Source of the DNA: PALSA-926 sp964476835
GTDB taxonomy: Bacteria > Pseudomonadota > Alphaproteobacteria > Micavibrionales > UBA2020
DNA: 64,000 bases
Direction: 5' to 3'
Assembly: GCA_964476835.1 (NCBI GenBank)
Contig: CAYZCE010000001.1
Coordinates: forward strand, 62,001-126,000
Positions within the stretch are counted from its first letter, which is position 1. Each line of letters opens with the position of its first letter. Below, in pieces: positions 1-9,053 of the stretch. Below the pieces are notes generated by a model, which had not been told where the DNA came from, ran no database searches, and saw only the letters and a program-made list of their open reading frames with translations. The position numbers and the translations under genes are program-made.

Positions 1-130
1 CCGTACGCACGGTATCGTAAATCATGCCTTTGCCCGTCGCGGTGACGAGGATCGTGCCCGAAAGCGGGTTTTCGCGGGTGCGGGTGGCGGCGTTGGAGAG
101 ATCGTTGAATTCCGTTTTGAAATCTTTCAT
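1..130 (-). CDS. Hypothetical protein, N-terminal fragment cut by the window edge
   Basis: Only the first 43 codons lie in the window, reading leftward from the ATG at 130. The N-terminus begins MKDFKTEFND and continues through a Ser/Thr/Arg-rich stretch to a small-residue segment (GTILVTATGKG). An AGGA ribosome-binding site sits about seven bases upstream of the ATG. I do not recognise the family from this fragment. It is transcribed divergently from the enoyl-CoA hydratase gene and shares an AT-rich spacer of about 95 bases with it. Confidence 0.6.
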   Translation of the reverse strand, partial: MKDFKTEFNDLSNAATRTRENPLSGTILVTATGKGMIYDTVRT

Positions 131-224
131 GATGAATCCTGACAATGTGAAAATATTGACATAATGTAATCAAGCGCCGACGCGCTGTCAAGGCTGTGGA
201 TATCCATTGAAAAGACTGGAAAAA

Positions 225-1013
225 ATGATGACGCAAACCATCCTCTACACCGTCGATAAACAGGTTGCCACCATCACGATCAACCGCCCCGACGTGCACA
301 ACGCGTTCGACGAGCATACGATCGCCGCGTTGACCCAGGTGTTTCAGGCGGCAGGCGCCGACAAAAATGTGCGCGTGGTGATCCTGCGCGGCAACGGCAA
401 AAGTTTCTGCGCCGGGGGCGACCTCAACTGGATGCGTCGCGTGGCCGATTATTCCTTCGATGAAAACGTCACGGACGCGATGGGGCTGGGCACGCTGCTC
501 AAGACCATCAACTTTCTGCCCAAGCCGACCCTCGCGCTCGTGCAGGGCAACGCCTTCGGCGGCGGCGTCGGGCTGGCGGCGTGCTGCGATATCGTGATTG
601 CGGAAGAGGCGGCGCAGTTCTGCCTCTCTGAAGTGCGCATCGGCATCATCCCCTCGATCATTTCACCCTACGTCATCGCCGCGATCGGCGAGCGTCAGGC
701 GCGCCGCTATTCGCTGACCGCCGAGCGCATCGCCGCGCCGGAAGCTAAGCGCATCGGCCTCGTGCATGAAGTCGTGCCCGCTGGCGGTCTGGATGAAGGC
801 GCCGCGAAGATCATCGACGCGCTCTGGCAGGGCGCGCCGGGCGCGCAGGCGCTGGGCAAGGCGCTGATCCAGGAAACCTCGCGCAAGAAGATCGACGACG
901 ACCTGATCCGCTTCACCGCCGGCAAGATCGCCGAGGCGCGCGCCTCCGACGAAGGCAAGCACGGCCTCTCCGCCTTCCTCAACAAGGCCGAGCCGGACTG
1001 GCGCAAGAAGTAA
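225..1013 (+). CDS. liuC: Enoyl-CoA hydratase/isomerase family, methylglutaconyl-CoA hydratase-like
   Basis: Crotonase-fold enzyme of about 262 residues, normal for the family. It probably hydrates 3-methylglutaconyl-CoA to HMG-CoA in leucine degradation. Visible are the CoA-binding and oxyanion-hole segments FCAGGDLNWMR and GNAFGGGVGLAACCDI, followed by FCLSEVRIGIIPSIISPYV, a pattern close to LiuC proteins. Substrate assignment is by resemblance and context: a biotin-dependent acyl-CoA carboxylase subunit and HMG-CoA lyase lie within 7 kb. The reading frame also opens at a TTG at 207, but the ATG at 225 (next ATG at 228) fits the usual family N-terminus better. The upstream ribosome-binding site is weak in all cases. 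It is convergent with the next gene, with three bases between stops. Confidence 0.88.
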   Translation: MMTQTILYTVDKQVATITINRPDVHNAFDEHTIAALTQVFQAAGADKNVRVVILRGNGKSFCAGGDLNWMRRVADYSFDENVTDAMGLGTLLKTINFLPKPTLALVQGNAFGGGVGLAACCDIVIAEEAAQFCLSEVRIGIIPSIISPYVIAAIGERQARRYSLTAERIAAPEAKRIGLVHEVVPAGGLDEGAAKIIDALWQGAPGAQALGKALIQETSRKKIDDDLIRFTAGKIAEARASDEGKHGLSAFLNKAEPDWRKK

Positions 1014-1016
1014 GGC

Positions 1017-2024
1017 TTATTTCTTCCTGAAAGGAACGACGCTGCCGCCGTCGCGGCGGATCGGCATGCCCGCGAGCAGGCCGACGGAAGCGATCTTTGC
1101 ATTTTTCTCGGCGACCAGCTGGCGGACAGCGTCCCACTCGGCGCCTTGCGTCTTGAGCGCGGATCCGTCGAAGCTGCGGCTGCTTGCAAGATAGGGCGCG
1201 AGATAGGCGAGCAGCGCGCGCGACGTCATCTGGTCCTTCTCTCCGTGGAGCAGGTCGGCGGCGTTTTTGAGACGATCTTCGATATCTTCCGTCGCGCTTT
1301 TTTTGCGCGCGAGCGGCGCGAGCTTCTTGCCGAGGCGCTGCAGCGCAGCTTGCGGCAGGGCGGTCGCGGCGGCGATCGTCCAGGCGAGTTGCGTCGTCTG
1401 CTGCGGCGTCAGGCGGCTGAAGTCGATGCGGTCCTTGACCTCGTCGAGCTTCTGCAGCGCGAAGGTGGTGAAGTGGCTGCCGTCGCCTTTCCGGGCCAGC
1501 TTGACCGCGCGGTGCCATGCGAGGCGTTCCAGCAGGCCGCTTTCCGTGCCGTTGCGCTGCATGTCGCGCAAGGCCGCGAAGACGTCGGCCGCGCATTCGC
1601 GGAAGTTCGTGCCGGCGTCGTCGGTCTTGCCGCCGATCGCGCCTTCGACGAGGAGGTGGCCGAGTTCGTGGTCGAGCGTCTTCATCACGTCGCGTTCCGG
1701 GTCGCGCATCACCGCCGAAGCGCCGTTGAAGCCGATGAAGAGGAGTCCCTTCGCCGATTTGCGCATCGCGCGGGAAGTGGCGGAGGCCTTGTATTTCTGC
1801 GTGTAGTCGCCGAGGTACGCCGCGAATGCCGCCTCGTCCGCGAAGCCGCTTTTCTGCAGGTCGATCTCGCCGTGATGTTCGTGCGTGGCCAGATTGAGGA
1901 TGGCGAAGCGGCCCGTGATTGCCGGATAGTCGCGCACCGCATCGCGGGCGAAATCGTTGAAGATCTCGCGGAGGCGCTCGGGGCCAAGTGCCTCGGGGGC
2001 GGCATCTTTTTTGAGGGCGGGCAT
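1017..2024 (-). CDS. Putative zincin-type metalloprotease-like protein (HELGH), function unknown
   Basis: A 335-residue protein I cannot name. It has a clear HExxH zinc signature (DHELGHLLVEG, His119/Glu120/His123 from the chosen start). About 20 residues later comes RECAADVFAAL, where Glu143 or Asp147 could be the third ligand, as in gluzincin-like folds. There is no signal peptide or membrane segment, so it is predicted cytoplasmic. The C-terminal half is helical and charged. The frame extends to 2063, but the 13 extra codons are AT-rich and hydrophobic and overlap the spacer, so the ATG at 2024 is preferred; it lacks a strong Shine-Dalgarno. It sits in reverse orientation between two acyl-CoA genes, so it is probably not part of their pathway. 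Confidence 0.7.
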   Translation of the reverse strand: MPALKKDAAPEALGPERLREIFNDFARDAVRDYPAITGRFAILNLATHEHHGEIDLQKSGFADEAAFAAYLGDYTQKYKASATSRAMRKSAKGLLFIGFNGASAVMRDPERDVMKTLDHELGHLLVEGAIGGKTDDAGTNFRECAADVFAALRDMQRNGTESGLLERLAWHRAVKLARKGDGSHFTTFALQKLDEVKDRIDFSRLTPQQTTQLAWTIAAATALPQAALQRLGKKLAPLARKKSATEDIEDRLKNAADLLHGEKDQMTSRALLAYLAPYLASSRSFDGSALKTQGAEWDAVRQLVAEKNAKIASVGLLAGMPIRRDGGSVVPFRKK

Positions 2025-2165
2025 GCGGACTCTGTTAATTGTTATGGTAAAAAATAACAACAACAGCGCATTCTGTCAATTTTATCCCTTCATTCTTTTT
2101 AAACCATTGAAAACGATAATAAAAACGGAATGGAAAAGCGCCGGCGCACAGGGTAGGGTGTACAT

Positions 2166-4151
2166 ATGATTCTCGAACGCAAGATCAAGAAGGTGCTGGT
2201 CGCCAACCGCGGCGAAATCGCATGCCGCGTGATGAAGACGTGCCGCAAGCTCGGCATCGCGACGGTGGCGGTCTATTCCGATGCCGACAAAAACGCGCTG
2301 CATGTCGAGACCGCCGACGAGGCCGTGCATGTCGGCGCGGCGTCCGCGCGCGAAAGCTACCTCGTCATCGACAAGATCATCGCGGCGGCAAAGCAGACGG
2401 GCGCGGATGCGATCCACCCCGGTTACGGCTTCCTCTCCGAAAATGCGGCCTTTGCCGAAGCCGTTGCGGCTGCCGGCCTTATCTTCATCGGCCCGCCGCC
2501 CGCGGCCATCCGCGCGATGGGCGGCAAGAGTGAATCGAAAGCATTGATGGAAAAAGCCGGCGTGCCGCTGGTGCCCGGCTATCACGGTAATGACCAGGAC
2601 GCCGCGCTGTTGCTGAAGGAAGCGAAGAAGATCGGCTTCCCCGTGCTGATCAAGGCCTCCGCCGGCGGCGGCGGCAAGGGCATGCGCGTGGTCGAGGCCG
2701 AAACCGATTTCGCCGAAGCGCTGGGCGGTGCGCAGCGCGAAGCCAAGTCGTCGTTCGGCGATGAAAAAGTCCTGATCGAGAAATACCTGACCGAGCCGCG
2801 CCACGTTGAAATTCAGGTTTTTGCCGACCAACAGGGCAACGTGGTTTACCTCTTCGAGCGCGACTGCTCCGTGCAGCGCCGCCACCAGAAAGTCATCGAG
2901 GAAGCGCCGGCGCCCGGCATGACGGAAAAGACGCGCGAGAAGATGGGCAAGGCCGCCGTCGCCGCCGCGAAGGCCATCGGTTACGTCGGCGCGGGCACGG
3001 TCGAGTTCCTGCTCAATGGGCCGGACGATTTCTATTTCATGGAAATGAACACCCGCCTGCAGGTCGAACATCCGGTGACCGAGATGATCACCGGCCTCGA
3101 CCTTGTGGAGTGGCAGATCCGCGTGGCGGAAGGCAACCCGCTGCCGCGCGCGCAGAAAGACTTGAGCATCAACGGCCATGCCGTCGAAGTGCGCCTCTAT
3201 GCCGAAGATCCCGACCGCGATTTCCTGCCCGGCGCGGGGCAGATCCGCTTCCTGCGCTTCCCGCTCGAGAGCGACTGCGTGCGCGTCGACACCGGCGTGC
3301 GCGAGGCGGCCTATGGTGACGGCGACGTCATCTCCATCCACTACGACCCGATGATCGCCAAGATCATCGCCTGGGGCGAGACGCGCGAGATCGCGCTGAA
3401 GAATTTGGCCGAAGCGCTCGACGACACCTACATCGCCGGCCCGAAATCCAACATCGTCTTCCTGCGCGCGCTGGCGCGCCACCCGGCGTTCCACGCAGGC
3501 AAGGTGAACACGCGCTTCATCGCCGATCACCACAAGAGCCTGCTGCCCGAAAAGACCGCGCCCGCGCCCGAGGCGCTGGTGCTTGCCGTCCTCGGCCTCA
3601 CCGCTCGGCGCGAGAAGAAAACCGATGACCCGTGGGATGACATGTCATCCTTCCGTATCGGCGCGGCCACGATGGATTGCTTCACCTTCCATGATGAAAC
3701 CGGCGAATACAAGTTATCCGCGCACGGCAGCGCCGTGACGCTGCCCGATGGCCGCACCGTGCAGGCCGCCGTGATGCCGAGCGGCTTCGACATGGGCTTC
3801 TTCGCGCGCTTCGGCGGGAATGATTACGACGCAGTTCTCTGCCGCGACGGCGCGCAGGTGGTGCTGATGTACCAAGGCCACCAGCGCGAACTGACCTATG
3901 CCGACCCGCTGCACGCCGGCGACGCGACCGAAGAAGGCCACGGCCGCCTGACCGCGCCGATGCCCGGTAAGGTCGTGGCTGTGCGCGTGAACGTCGGCGA
4001 CAGCGTGAAGAAGGGTCAGCCCCTTGTGGTCGTCGAGGCGATGAAGATGGAACACGCCGTCACCGCGCCCAACGACGGCGTCATCGAGGCTGTCAACGCC
4101 AATGTTGGCGATCAGGTGAACGAAAAACTGGAACTCGTTCGATTTAAGTAA
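2166..4151 (+). CDS. liuD: Acyl-CoA carboxylase alpha subunit: biotin carboxylase plus biotin carboxyl carrier domain
   Basis: Multidomain 661-residue subunit that carboxylates biotin with ATP and bicarbonate and carries it to a partner carboxyltransferase. An N-terminal biotin carboxylase with an ATP-grasp fold shows the glycine-rich loop SAGGGGKGMR and FMEMNTRLQVEHPVTE. The C-terminal biotinyl domain shows VVEAMKMEHAV, with biotin on Lys627. Size and layout match 3-methylcrotonyl-CoA or propionyl-CoA carboxylase alpha chains. The methylcrotonyl choice (leucine catabolism) rests on the nearby LiuC-like hydratase and HMG-CoA lyase; a propionyl-CoA role is equally possible because methylcitrate genes lie 22 kb away. 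No beta (carboxyltransferase) subunit is visible in this window. It is followed after 15 bases by the aldehyde dehydrogenase gene. Confidence 0.93.
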   Translation: MILERKIKKVLVANRGEIACRVMKTCRKLGIATVAVYSDADKNALHVETADEAVHVGAASARESYLVIDKIIAAAKQTGADAIHPGYGFLSENAAFAEAVAAAGLIFIGPPPAAIRAMGGKSESKALMEKAGVPLVPGYHGNDQDAALLLKEAKKIGFPVLIKASAGGGGKGMRVVEAETDFAEALGGAQREAKSSFGDEKVLIEKYLTEPRHVEIQVFADQQGNVVYLFERDCSVQRRHQKVIEEAPAPGMTEKTREKMGKAAVAAAKAIGYVGAGTVEFLLNGPDDFYFMEMNTRLQVEHPVTEMITGLDLVEWQIRVAEGNPLPRAQKDLSINGHAVEVRLYAEDPDRDFLPGAGQIRFLRFPLESDCVRVDTGVREAAYGDGDVISIHYDPMIAKIIAWGETREIALKNLAEALDDTYIAGPKSNIVFLRALARHPAFHAGKVNTRFIADHHKSLLPEKTAPAPEALVLAVLGLTARREKKTDDPWDDMSSFRIGAATMDCFTFHDETGEYKLSAHGSAVTLPDGRTVQAAVMPSGFDMGFFARFGGNDYDAVLCRDGAQVVLMYQGHQRELTYADPLHAGDATEEGHGRLTAPMPGKVVAVRVNVGDSVKKGQPLVVVEAMKMEHAVTAPNDGVIEAVNANVGDQVNEKLELVRFK

Positions 4152-4166
4152 GTAAAGGAATGTCCC

Positions 4167-5561
4167 ATGGCAAACGCAAAAAGCCTTCAATGCATTTCTC
4201 CCGTCGACGGCCGTGTCTATCTGGAGCGCGGGCTGCAGACGATGGCCGACGTTGACGCGGCGCTGGCCAAGGCCAAGGCGGCGCAGAAGGGCTGGCGCGA
4301 TACGCCGCTCGCCGAGCGCCAGAAATACATGCTCAAGTTCCTCGACTACATGGTCTCCAAGGCCTCCGAGATCGGCACTGAAATCACTTGGCAGATGGGC
4401 CGCCCGATCGCTTATACCGCGAATGAAATCCTGAAGGGCTTTCAGGAGCGCGTGAAGTACGCCGTCGACCTCGCGCCCAAGGCGCTGGCGGACGTGGTGC
4501 CGGACAGCCAGAGCGGCTTCAAGCGCTATATCAAGCGCGATCCGCTCGGCGTCGTCGCTGTGATCGCGCCGTGGAACTATCCGTACCTCACCTCCGTCAA
4601 CGCCATCGTGCCGGCGCTGTTGGCGGGCAACGTCGTGGTGCTCAAGCACTCGCACCAGACGCCGCTGGTGGCCGACCGCTATGCGGAAGGCTTCAAGGCG
4701 GCGGGGCTGCCGGAAGGCGTGTTCCAGTTCCTCGACCTCTCCCATGAAGATGCCGAGAAGATGATCGCCGACCCACGTGTCGACTACGTCAACTTCACCG
4801 GTTCCGTGCGCGGCGGCCACGCGGTGCAGAAGGCAATCAGCAACAAGTTCATCGTCGCGGGGCTGGAGCTCGGCGGCAAGGACCCGGCCTATGTGCGCGA
4901 GGATGCCAACCTCGAGAACGCGATCGAGAACCTCGTCGACGGCGCGTTCTTCAATTCCGGCCAGTGCTGCTGCGGCATCGAGCGCATCTATGTGCATGAG
5001 AAACACTTCGGCGCCTTCGTCGACGGCTTCGTCGATCTCACCAAGAAATACACGCTCGGCAACCCGACCTATCCCGACACCACCATCGGCCCGATGGTAC
5101 GCGTCGGCGCGGCGGATTTCGTGCGCGGCCAGATCGCGGAAGCGGTCGCCAAGGGCGCGCGCGCCCTGATCCCCGAAAAGCACTTCGCCGCCAGCATCGC
5201 GGGCACGGCTTACCTCGGCCCGCAGGTGCTGATCGACGTCGACCACTCGATGTCGGTGATGATGGAAGAAAGCTTCGGCCCCGTCGTCGGCATCATGAAG
5301 GTGTCGGGGGATGATGAGGCGCTCAAGCTGATGAACGACAGCCCCTTCGGCCTCACCGCGTCGATCTGGACGAAGGACGTTTCCGCTGCCGAGAAGATCG
5401 GCGCGGCGCTCGAGACCGGCACCGTGTTCATGAACCGCTGCGACTACCTCGACCCCGGCCTCGCGTGGACGGGCGTGAAGGACACCGGCCGCGGCGCCAG
5501 CCTCTCCATGATCGGCTTCGAACAGCTGACCCGACCCAAGAGCTATCACCTGAAAGTGTAA
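4167..5561 (+). CDS. NAD(P)-dependent aldehyde dehydrogenase
   Basis: A 464-residue ALDH-superfamily enzyme oxidising an aldehyde to the acid. Visible are the Rossmann/cofactor segment APWNYPYLTSVNAI, the general base Glu234 in LELGGKDP, and the catalytic cysteine in FFNSGQCCCG (Cys268 in the GQxC position). The C-terminal half has the usual EESFGPVVGI and NDSPFGLTASIW. Substrate cannot be read from sequence. A PuuA-like synthetase 2 kb downstream and an alcohol dehydrogenase immediately after suggest a short-chain or polyamine-derived aldehyde, for example an aminobutyraldehyde. It probably shares a transcript with the carboxylase upstream and the alcohol dehydrogenase downstream (gaps of 15 and 4 bases). 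Confidence 0.93.
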   Translation: MANAKSLQCISPVDGRVYLERGLQTMADVDAALAKAKAAQKGWRDTPLAERQKYMLKFLDYMVSKASEIGTEITWQMGRPIAYTANEILKGFQERVKYAVDLAPKALADVVPDSQSGFKRYIKRDPLGVVAVIAPWNYPYLTSVNAIVPALLAGNVVVLKHSHQTPLVADRYAEGFKAAGLPEGVFQFLDLSHEDAEKMIADPRVDYVNFTGSVRGGHAVQKAISNKFIVAGLELGGKDPAYVREDANLENAIENLVDGAFFNSGQCCCGIERIYVHEKHFGAFVDGFVDLTKKYTLGNPTYPDTTIGPMVRVGAADFVRGQIAEAVAKGARALIPEKHFAASIAGTAYLGPQVLIDVDHSMSVMMEESFGPVVGIMKVSGDDEALKLMNDSPFGLTASIWTKDVSAAEKIGAALETGTVFMNRCDYLDPGLAWTGVKDTGRGASLSMIGFEQLTRPKSYHLKV

Positions 5562-5565
5562 TGCG

Positions 5566-6726
5566 ATGAAAACCCTCACCGGCAAATGGAACTACCCTAC
5601 CACCGTCTTCTTCGGCTCTGGCATGATCGAGAAGCTGCCTGAAGCCTGCCGCAAGCTCGGCATGAAGAACCCGCTGCTCATCACCGACGAAGGCCTCAAG
5701 GACAATGCGGTGACCAAGACCGCGCTCGCCGTGTGCGAGAAGGCGGGGCTGGCGGTTGCGCTGTTCACCGGCGTCAAAGGCAACCCGACCGGCGCCAACG
5801 TCGAGGCCGGCGTACGCGCTTACAAGAACGGCCAGCATGACGGTGTCATCGCCTTCGGCGGCGGCAGCGGCCTTGATGCCGCCAAGGCCGTCGCGCTGAT
5901 GGTCGGGCAGGAACGCCCGCTGTGGGATTTCGAGGATGTGGGCGACAATTACCTGCGCGTGAAGGAATCGGGCATGGCGCCTGTGGTGGCTGTTCCCACG
6001 ACGTCCGGCACCGGCTCGGAAGTCGGCCGCGCCAGCGTCATCACGAATGAAGCGACACATGAGAAGAAGATCATCTTCCACCCCAAGATGCTGCCGTCCA
6101 TCGTCATTTCCGACCCTGAACTGACCGTCGGCCTGCCGCCGCATATCACGGCGGCGACCGGCATCGACGCTTTCGTGCATTGCTTCGAGGCGTTCTGCGC
6201 GCCCGGGTATCATCCGCTCGCCGACGGCATCGCGCTCGAAGGCATGCGTCTTGTGGCCGACTACCTGCCACGCGCATACAAGGACGGCAAGGACATGGAA
6301 GCGCGCGCGAACATGCTCGCCGCGGCCTCGATGGGCGCGGCGGCGTTCCAGAAGGGTCTCGGCGCGGTGCATGCGTTGGCGCATCCGCTGGGCGCGATCT
6401 ACGACAAGCATCACGGCCTGCTGAATGCGGTGCTGCTGCCCTACGTCATGCTCCGCAACAAGGACGCGATCGCTGAGCGCATGGACGTGCTCGCGCGCGT
6501 GCTGAACCTCAAGGGCAAAGGCTTCGAGGCCGTGCTGACGTGGGTGCTGGACTTCCGCAAGGAACTCGGTATCCCGCACACGCTGGCCGACATCGGTGTG
6601 CCCGCCGACCGCGCTGCCGAGATCGGCGTGATGGCGCTGGCCGACCCCTCCGCGGGCGGCAACCCCATCGCGCTGACGGCGAAGGATTACGAACAGGTCT
6701 TCACGAACGCGGTCAAGGGCACTTAA
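5566..6726 (+). CDS. Iron-containing (group III) alcohol dehydrogenase
   Basis: A 386-residue Fe-type alcohol dehydrogenase that interconverts alcohols and aldehydes with NAD(P)H. It shows the nucleotide-binding GGGSGLDAAKAVAL, the family signature VPTTSGTGSEVGRAS, and the metal-binding histidine region HALAHPLGAIYDKHHG, preceded by the ATGIDAFVHCFEA segment. It starts four bases after the aldehyde dehydrogenase stop, so the two are almost surely co-translated and may act on the same aldehyde pool. Its TAA stop overlaps the stop of the convergent HMG-CoA lyase gene. The physiological substrate is unknown. Confidence 0.92.
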   Translation: MKTLTGKWNYPTTVFFGSGMIEKLPEACRKLGMKNPLLITDEGLKDNAVTKTALAVCEKAGLAVALFTGVKGNPTGANVEAGVRAYKNGQHDGVIAFGGGSGLDAAKAVALMVGQERPLWDFEDVGDNYLRVKESGMAPVVAVPTTSGTGSEVGRASVITNEATHEKKIIFHPKMLPSIVISDPELTVGLPPHITAATGIDAFVHCFEAFCAPGYHPLADGIALEGMRLVADYLPRAYKDGKDMEARANMLAAASMGAAAFQKGLGAVHALAHPLGAIYDKHHGLLNAVLLPYVMLRNKDAIAERMDVLARVLNLKGKGFEAVLTWVLDFRKELGIPHTLADIGVPADRAAEIGVMALADPSAGGNPIALTAKDYEQVFTNAVKGT

Positions 6727-7571
6727 GCCAGCGCGGCGCGGATGAACTTGCCGGCGGCCGCGATCTTGACGGGGTCCACGCCGGTCTCATAGCCCATGCC
6801 GCGCAACATTTCCACGACGGCTTCGGTCGCCACGTTGCCGCTCGCGCCGGGCGCATAGGGGCAGCCGCCGAGGCCGGAGGTGGAGCTGTCGAAGACCATC
6901 ACGCCTTCTTCCAGCGCTGCCCTGATATTGTTGAGCGCGTGGTGATAGGTGTCATGGAAGTGCCCGGCGAGCGCTGCGGCGGGCACTTGTTTCTTCACTT
7001 CCTGCAGCATCGCGCGCGTCTTTTCAGGCGTGCCGACGCCGATGGTGTCGCCGAGCGAGATTTCGTAAGCGCCCATGTCGTAAAGCGCCTTCGCCACGCT
7101 GGCGACGGCCTCGGGCGCGATGTTGCCTTCATAAGGGCAGCCGAGCACGCAGGACACGTAGCCCCGTACCTTGATGCCGCTTTGCTTCGCGAGATCGATG
7201 ACAGGCTTGAACCGCTCGAGGCTCTCGGCGATGGAACAGTTGATGTTGTTCTGGCTGAATGTTTCCGAGGCGGCGGCGAAGACGGCGATTTCCTTGACGC
7301 CGGCGGCCAACGCGGCCTCCATGCCCTTCAGGTTCGGCACCAGCACGGGATAGCTGACGCCGGGTTTCTTCTTGATGCCGGCGAAGACCTTATCGGTATC
7401 CGCCATCTGCGGCACCCATTTGGCCGAGACGAAAGACCCGGCCTCGATCTCGGTCAGGCCGGTCTGCGAGAGCAGGTCGATGAAGGCGATCTTGGTCTGC
7501 GCGGGCAGCGCCTTCTTCTCGTTCTGCAACCCGTCGCGGGCGCCGACTTCGACGATGCGGACGTGTTTCAT
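6723..7571 (-). CDS. mvaB: Hydroxymethylglutaryl-CoA lyase
   Basis: A 282-residue DRE-TIM-family lyase that cleaves HMG-CoA to acetoacetate and acetyl-CoA, the last step of leucine degradation. It begins VRIVEVGARDGLQNEK, with the catalytic Arg-Asp pair of the family. It contains SFVSAKWVPQMAD, the metal-ligand motif LAGHFHDTYHHAL, and the signature loop GLGGCPYAPGASGNVATE carrying the active-site cysteine. The ATG at 7571 overlaps the TGA of the glutamine-synthetase-like gene (TGATG), so the lyase is translationally coupled to it. A longer frame upstream is a shadow of that gene. Together with the LiuC- and LiuD-like genes it forms most of a leucine degradation set, but on the opposite strand. 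Confidence 0.95.
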   Translation of the reverse strand: MKHVRIVEVGARDGLQNEKKALPAQTKIAFIDLLSQTGLTEIEAGSFVSAKWVPQMADTDKVFAGIKKKPGVSYPVLVPNLKGMEAALAAGVKEIAVFAAASETFSQNNINCSIAESLERFKPVIDLAKQSGIKVRGYVSCVLGCPYEGNIAPEAVASVAKALYDMGAYEISLGDTIGVGTPEKTRAMLQEVKKQVPAAALAGHFHDTYHHALNNIRAALEEGVMVFDSSTSGLGGCPYAPGASGNVATEAVVEMLRGMGYETGVDPVKIAAAGKFIRAALA

Positions 7572-8998
7572 CAAATGATCTCGAAGTAGCGCGCGAGTTC
7601 CCAGTCCGTGATGGCCTTGCGGAATTCGCGCTCTTCCCATTCGCGGCTCTGGGCGTAGTGGTCGACGAAGTCGTCGCCGAACAGCTTGCGCGCGGCTTTC
7701 GATGCGCGCAGGCGGCCGGCGGCCTCGGTCAGCGTGGAGGGCAGGCGCATCTTCTCGGGAAATTCCTGCGTGTAGGCGTTGCCTTCGACAATCTTGGTCG
7801 GCTCGATCTTGTTCTCGATGCCCCACAGGCCCGAACCGATGGCCGCAGCCATGGCGAGGTAGGGATTGATGTCGGCGGCGGCGATGCGGTACTCGATCCG
7901 CTGCGATTTTTCCGAGCCGGGGATGACGCGCAGCGCAGTGGTGCGGTTTTCCACGCCCCAGGTCGCGTTCGTCGGCGCCCAATAGCCGGGCACGAGGCGG
8001 CTGAAGCTGTTGACGGTGGAGGCAGACATGCACAGCAGCTCCGGCATCAGCGCCTGCTGGCCGCCGAGGAACCAGCGCATGGTGTCCGACATCTTGTGCT
8101 GCTTCTTGGCGTCGAAGAAGACGGGCTTGCCGGTTTTCTTGTCGCGCAGCGACATATGCATGTGGCCGCCGCAGCCGGGCCATTTGTTCGACCACTTGGC
8201 CATGAAGCTGGCCATCCAGCCGCGGCGCTGCGCGGCGATCTTGGTGAAGGTCTTGAAGAGGGCGGCGCGGTCGGCGCTTTCGAGCGCCTCATCGTATTGC
8301 AGCGCGGCCTCGAGCACGCCGGGCCCGGTCTCGGTGTGCAGGCCCTCGATCGGGAAGCGCATGGTGCGGCCGAGCTCCAGCAGCTCGTGGTAGAATTCCG
8401 ACTTCACCGAATTGCGCAGCACCGAATAGCCGAAGTAGCCGGGCGTGATGCTCTTGAGGTTCTGGTAGTTCTTCTCGCGCACGCTCTCGGGCGTCTCGTC
8501 GAAGACGAAGAACTCGAATTCGCAGGAGGAATAGGGGATGAAGCCCATGTCCTTCGCGCGCTCGACCACGCGGGAGAGCACGTTGCGCGGGCAGATCGCC
8601 GCCGCGCGGCCGGTGAATTCGCCGAGGAAGAAGGGCGTATTGTCCTCGAACGGGATGGCGCGCGCCGTTTCGGGCACCACGCGCACCTGCGCGTCGGGGT
8701 AGGCGGTGTGCCAGCCGGTGAAGGAGGCGCTATCGTAGAGCTGGTCGTTGGAATCCCAGCCGAGCACGACGTCGCAGAAGCCGAAGCCGCTGTCGAGCGC
8801 GCTGAGGAATTTTTCGGCGCTCAGGTACTTGCCGCGCAAGATGCCGTCGACGTCGAAGACGCCGACCTTGACCTGCTGGATGCCGCCGCTCTTGATGCCC
8901 TTCTTGATCTCGGCCATCGTGCGCTTGCCGAACACGCTGCCGATGTCGACCGGGGTGGGGGCGTCGGAGAGGGGAGCGGACGTGCTTTTCGAGGCCAT
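7571..8998 (-). CDS. puuA: Glutamine synthetase family protein, gamma-glutamylputrescine synthetase-like (first copy)
   Basis: A 475-residue glutamine-synthetase homologue that lacks the hallmarks of housekeeping GlnA and resembles PuuA-type gamma-glutamyl-amine ligases (ATP-dependent ligation of glutamate to an amine). Visible are the glutamate/metal region WPGCGGHMHMSLRD, GYWAPTNATWGVENR and the Arg-containing IEYRIAAADINPYLAMAA. The start at 8998 is chosen because an AAAGGA ribosome-binding site lies just upstream; an ATG at 9016 would add six residues and overlap that site. It is the first gene of a two-gene unit with HMG-CoA lyase. A second, diverged copy lies at 62014-63321. Substrate is inferred from family resemblance, so the symbol is tentative. 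Confidence 0.85.
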   Translation of the reverse strand: MASKSTSAPLSDAPTPVDIGSVFGKRTMAEIKKGIKSGGIQQVKVGVFDVDGILRGKYLSAEKFLSALDSGFGFCDVVLGWDSNDQLYDSASFTGWHTAYPDAQVRVVPETARAIPFEDNTPFFLGEFTGRAAAICPRNVLSRVVERAKDMGFIPYSSCEFEFFVFDETPESVREKNYQNLKSITPGYFGYSVLRNSVKSEFYHELLELGRTMRFPIEGLHTETGPGVLEAALQYDEALESADRAALFKTFTKIAAQRRGWMASFMAKWSNKWPGCGGHMHMSLRDKKTGKPVFFDAKKQHKMSDTMRWFLGGQQALMPELLCMSASTVNSFSRLVPGYWAPTNATWGVENRTTALRVIPGSEKSQRIEYRIAAADINPYLAMAAAIGSGLWGIENKIEPTKIVEGNAYTQEFPEKMRLPSTLTEAAGRLRASKAARKLFGDDFVDHYAQSREWEEREFRKAITDWELARYFEII

Positions 8999-9053
8999 GG
9001 GAATCCTTTCGGGCATGTTGCAATGCCCGCCAGTATAGCCCAGCCATAAGGAA

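Noticed and set aside
154..175. TTGACA at 156-161 as a promoter for the hydratase gene
   Set aside because: The region 17 bases downstream is GC-rich and has no -10 box.
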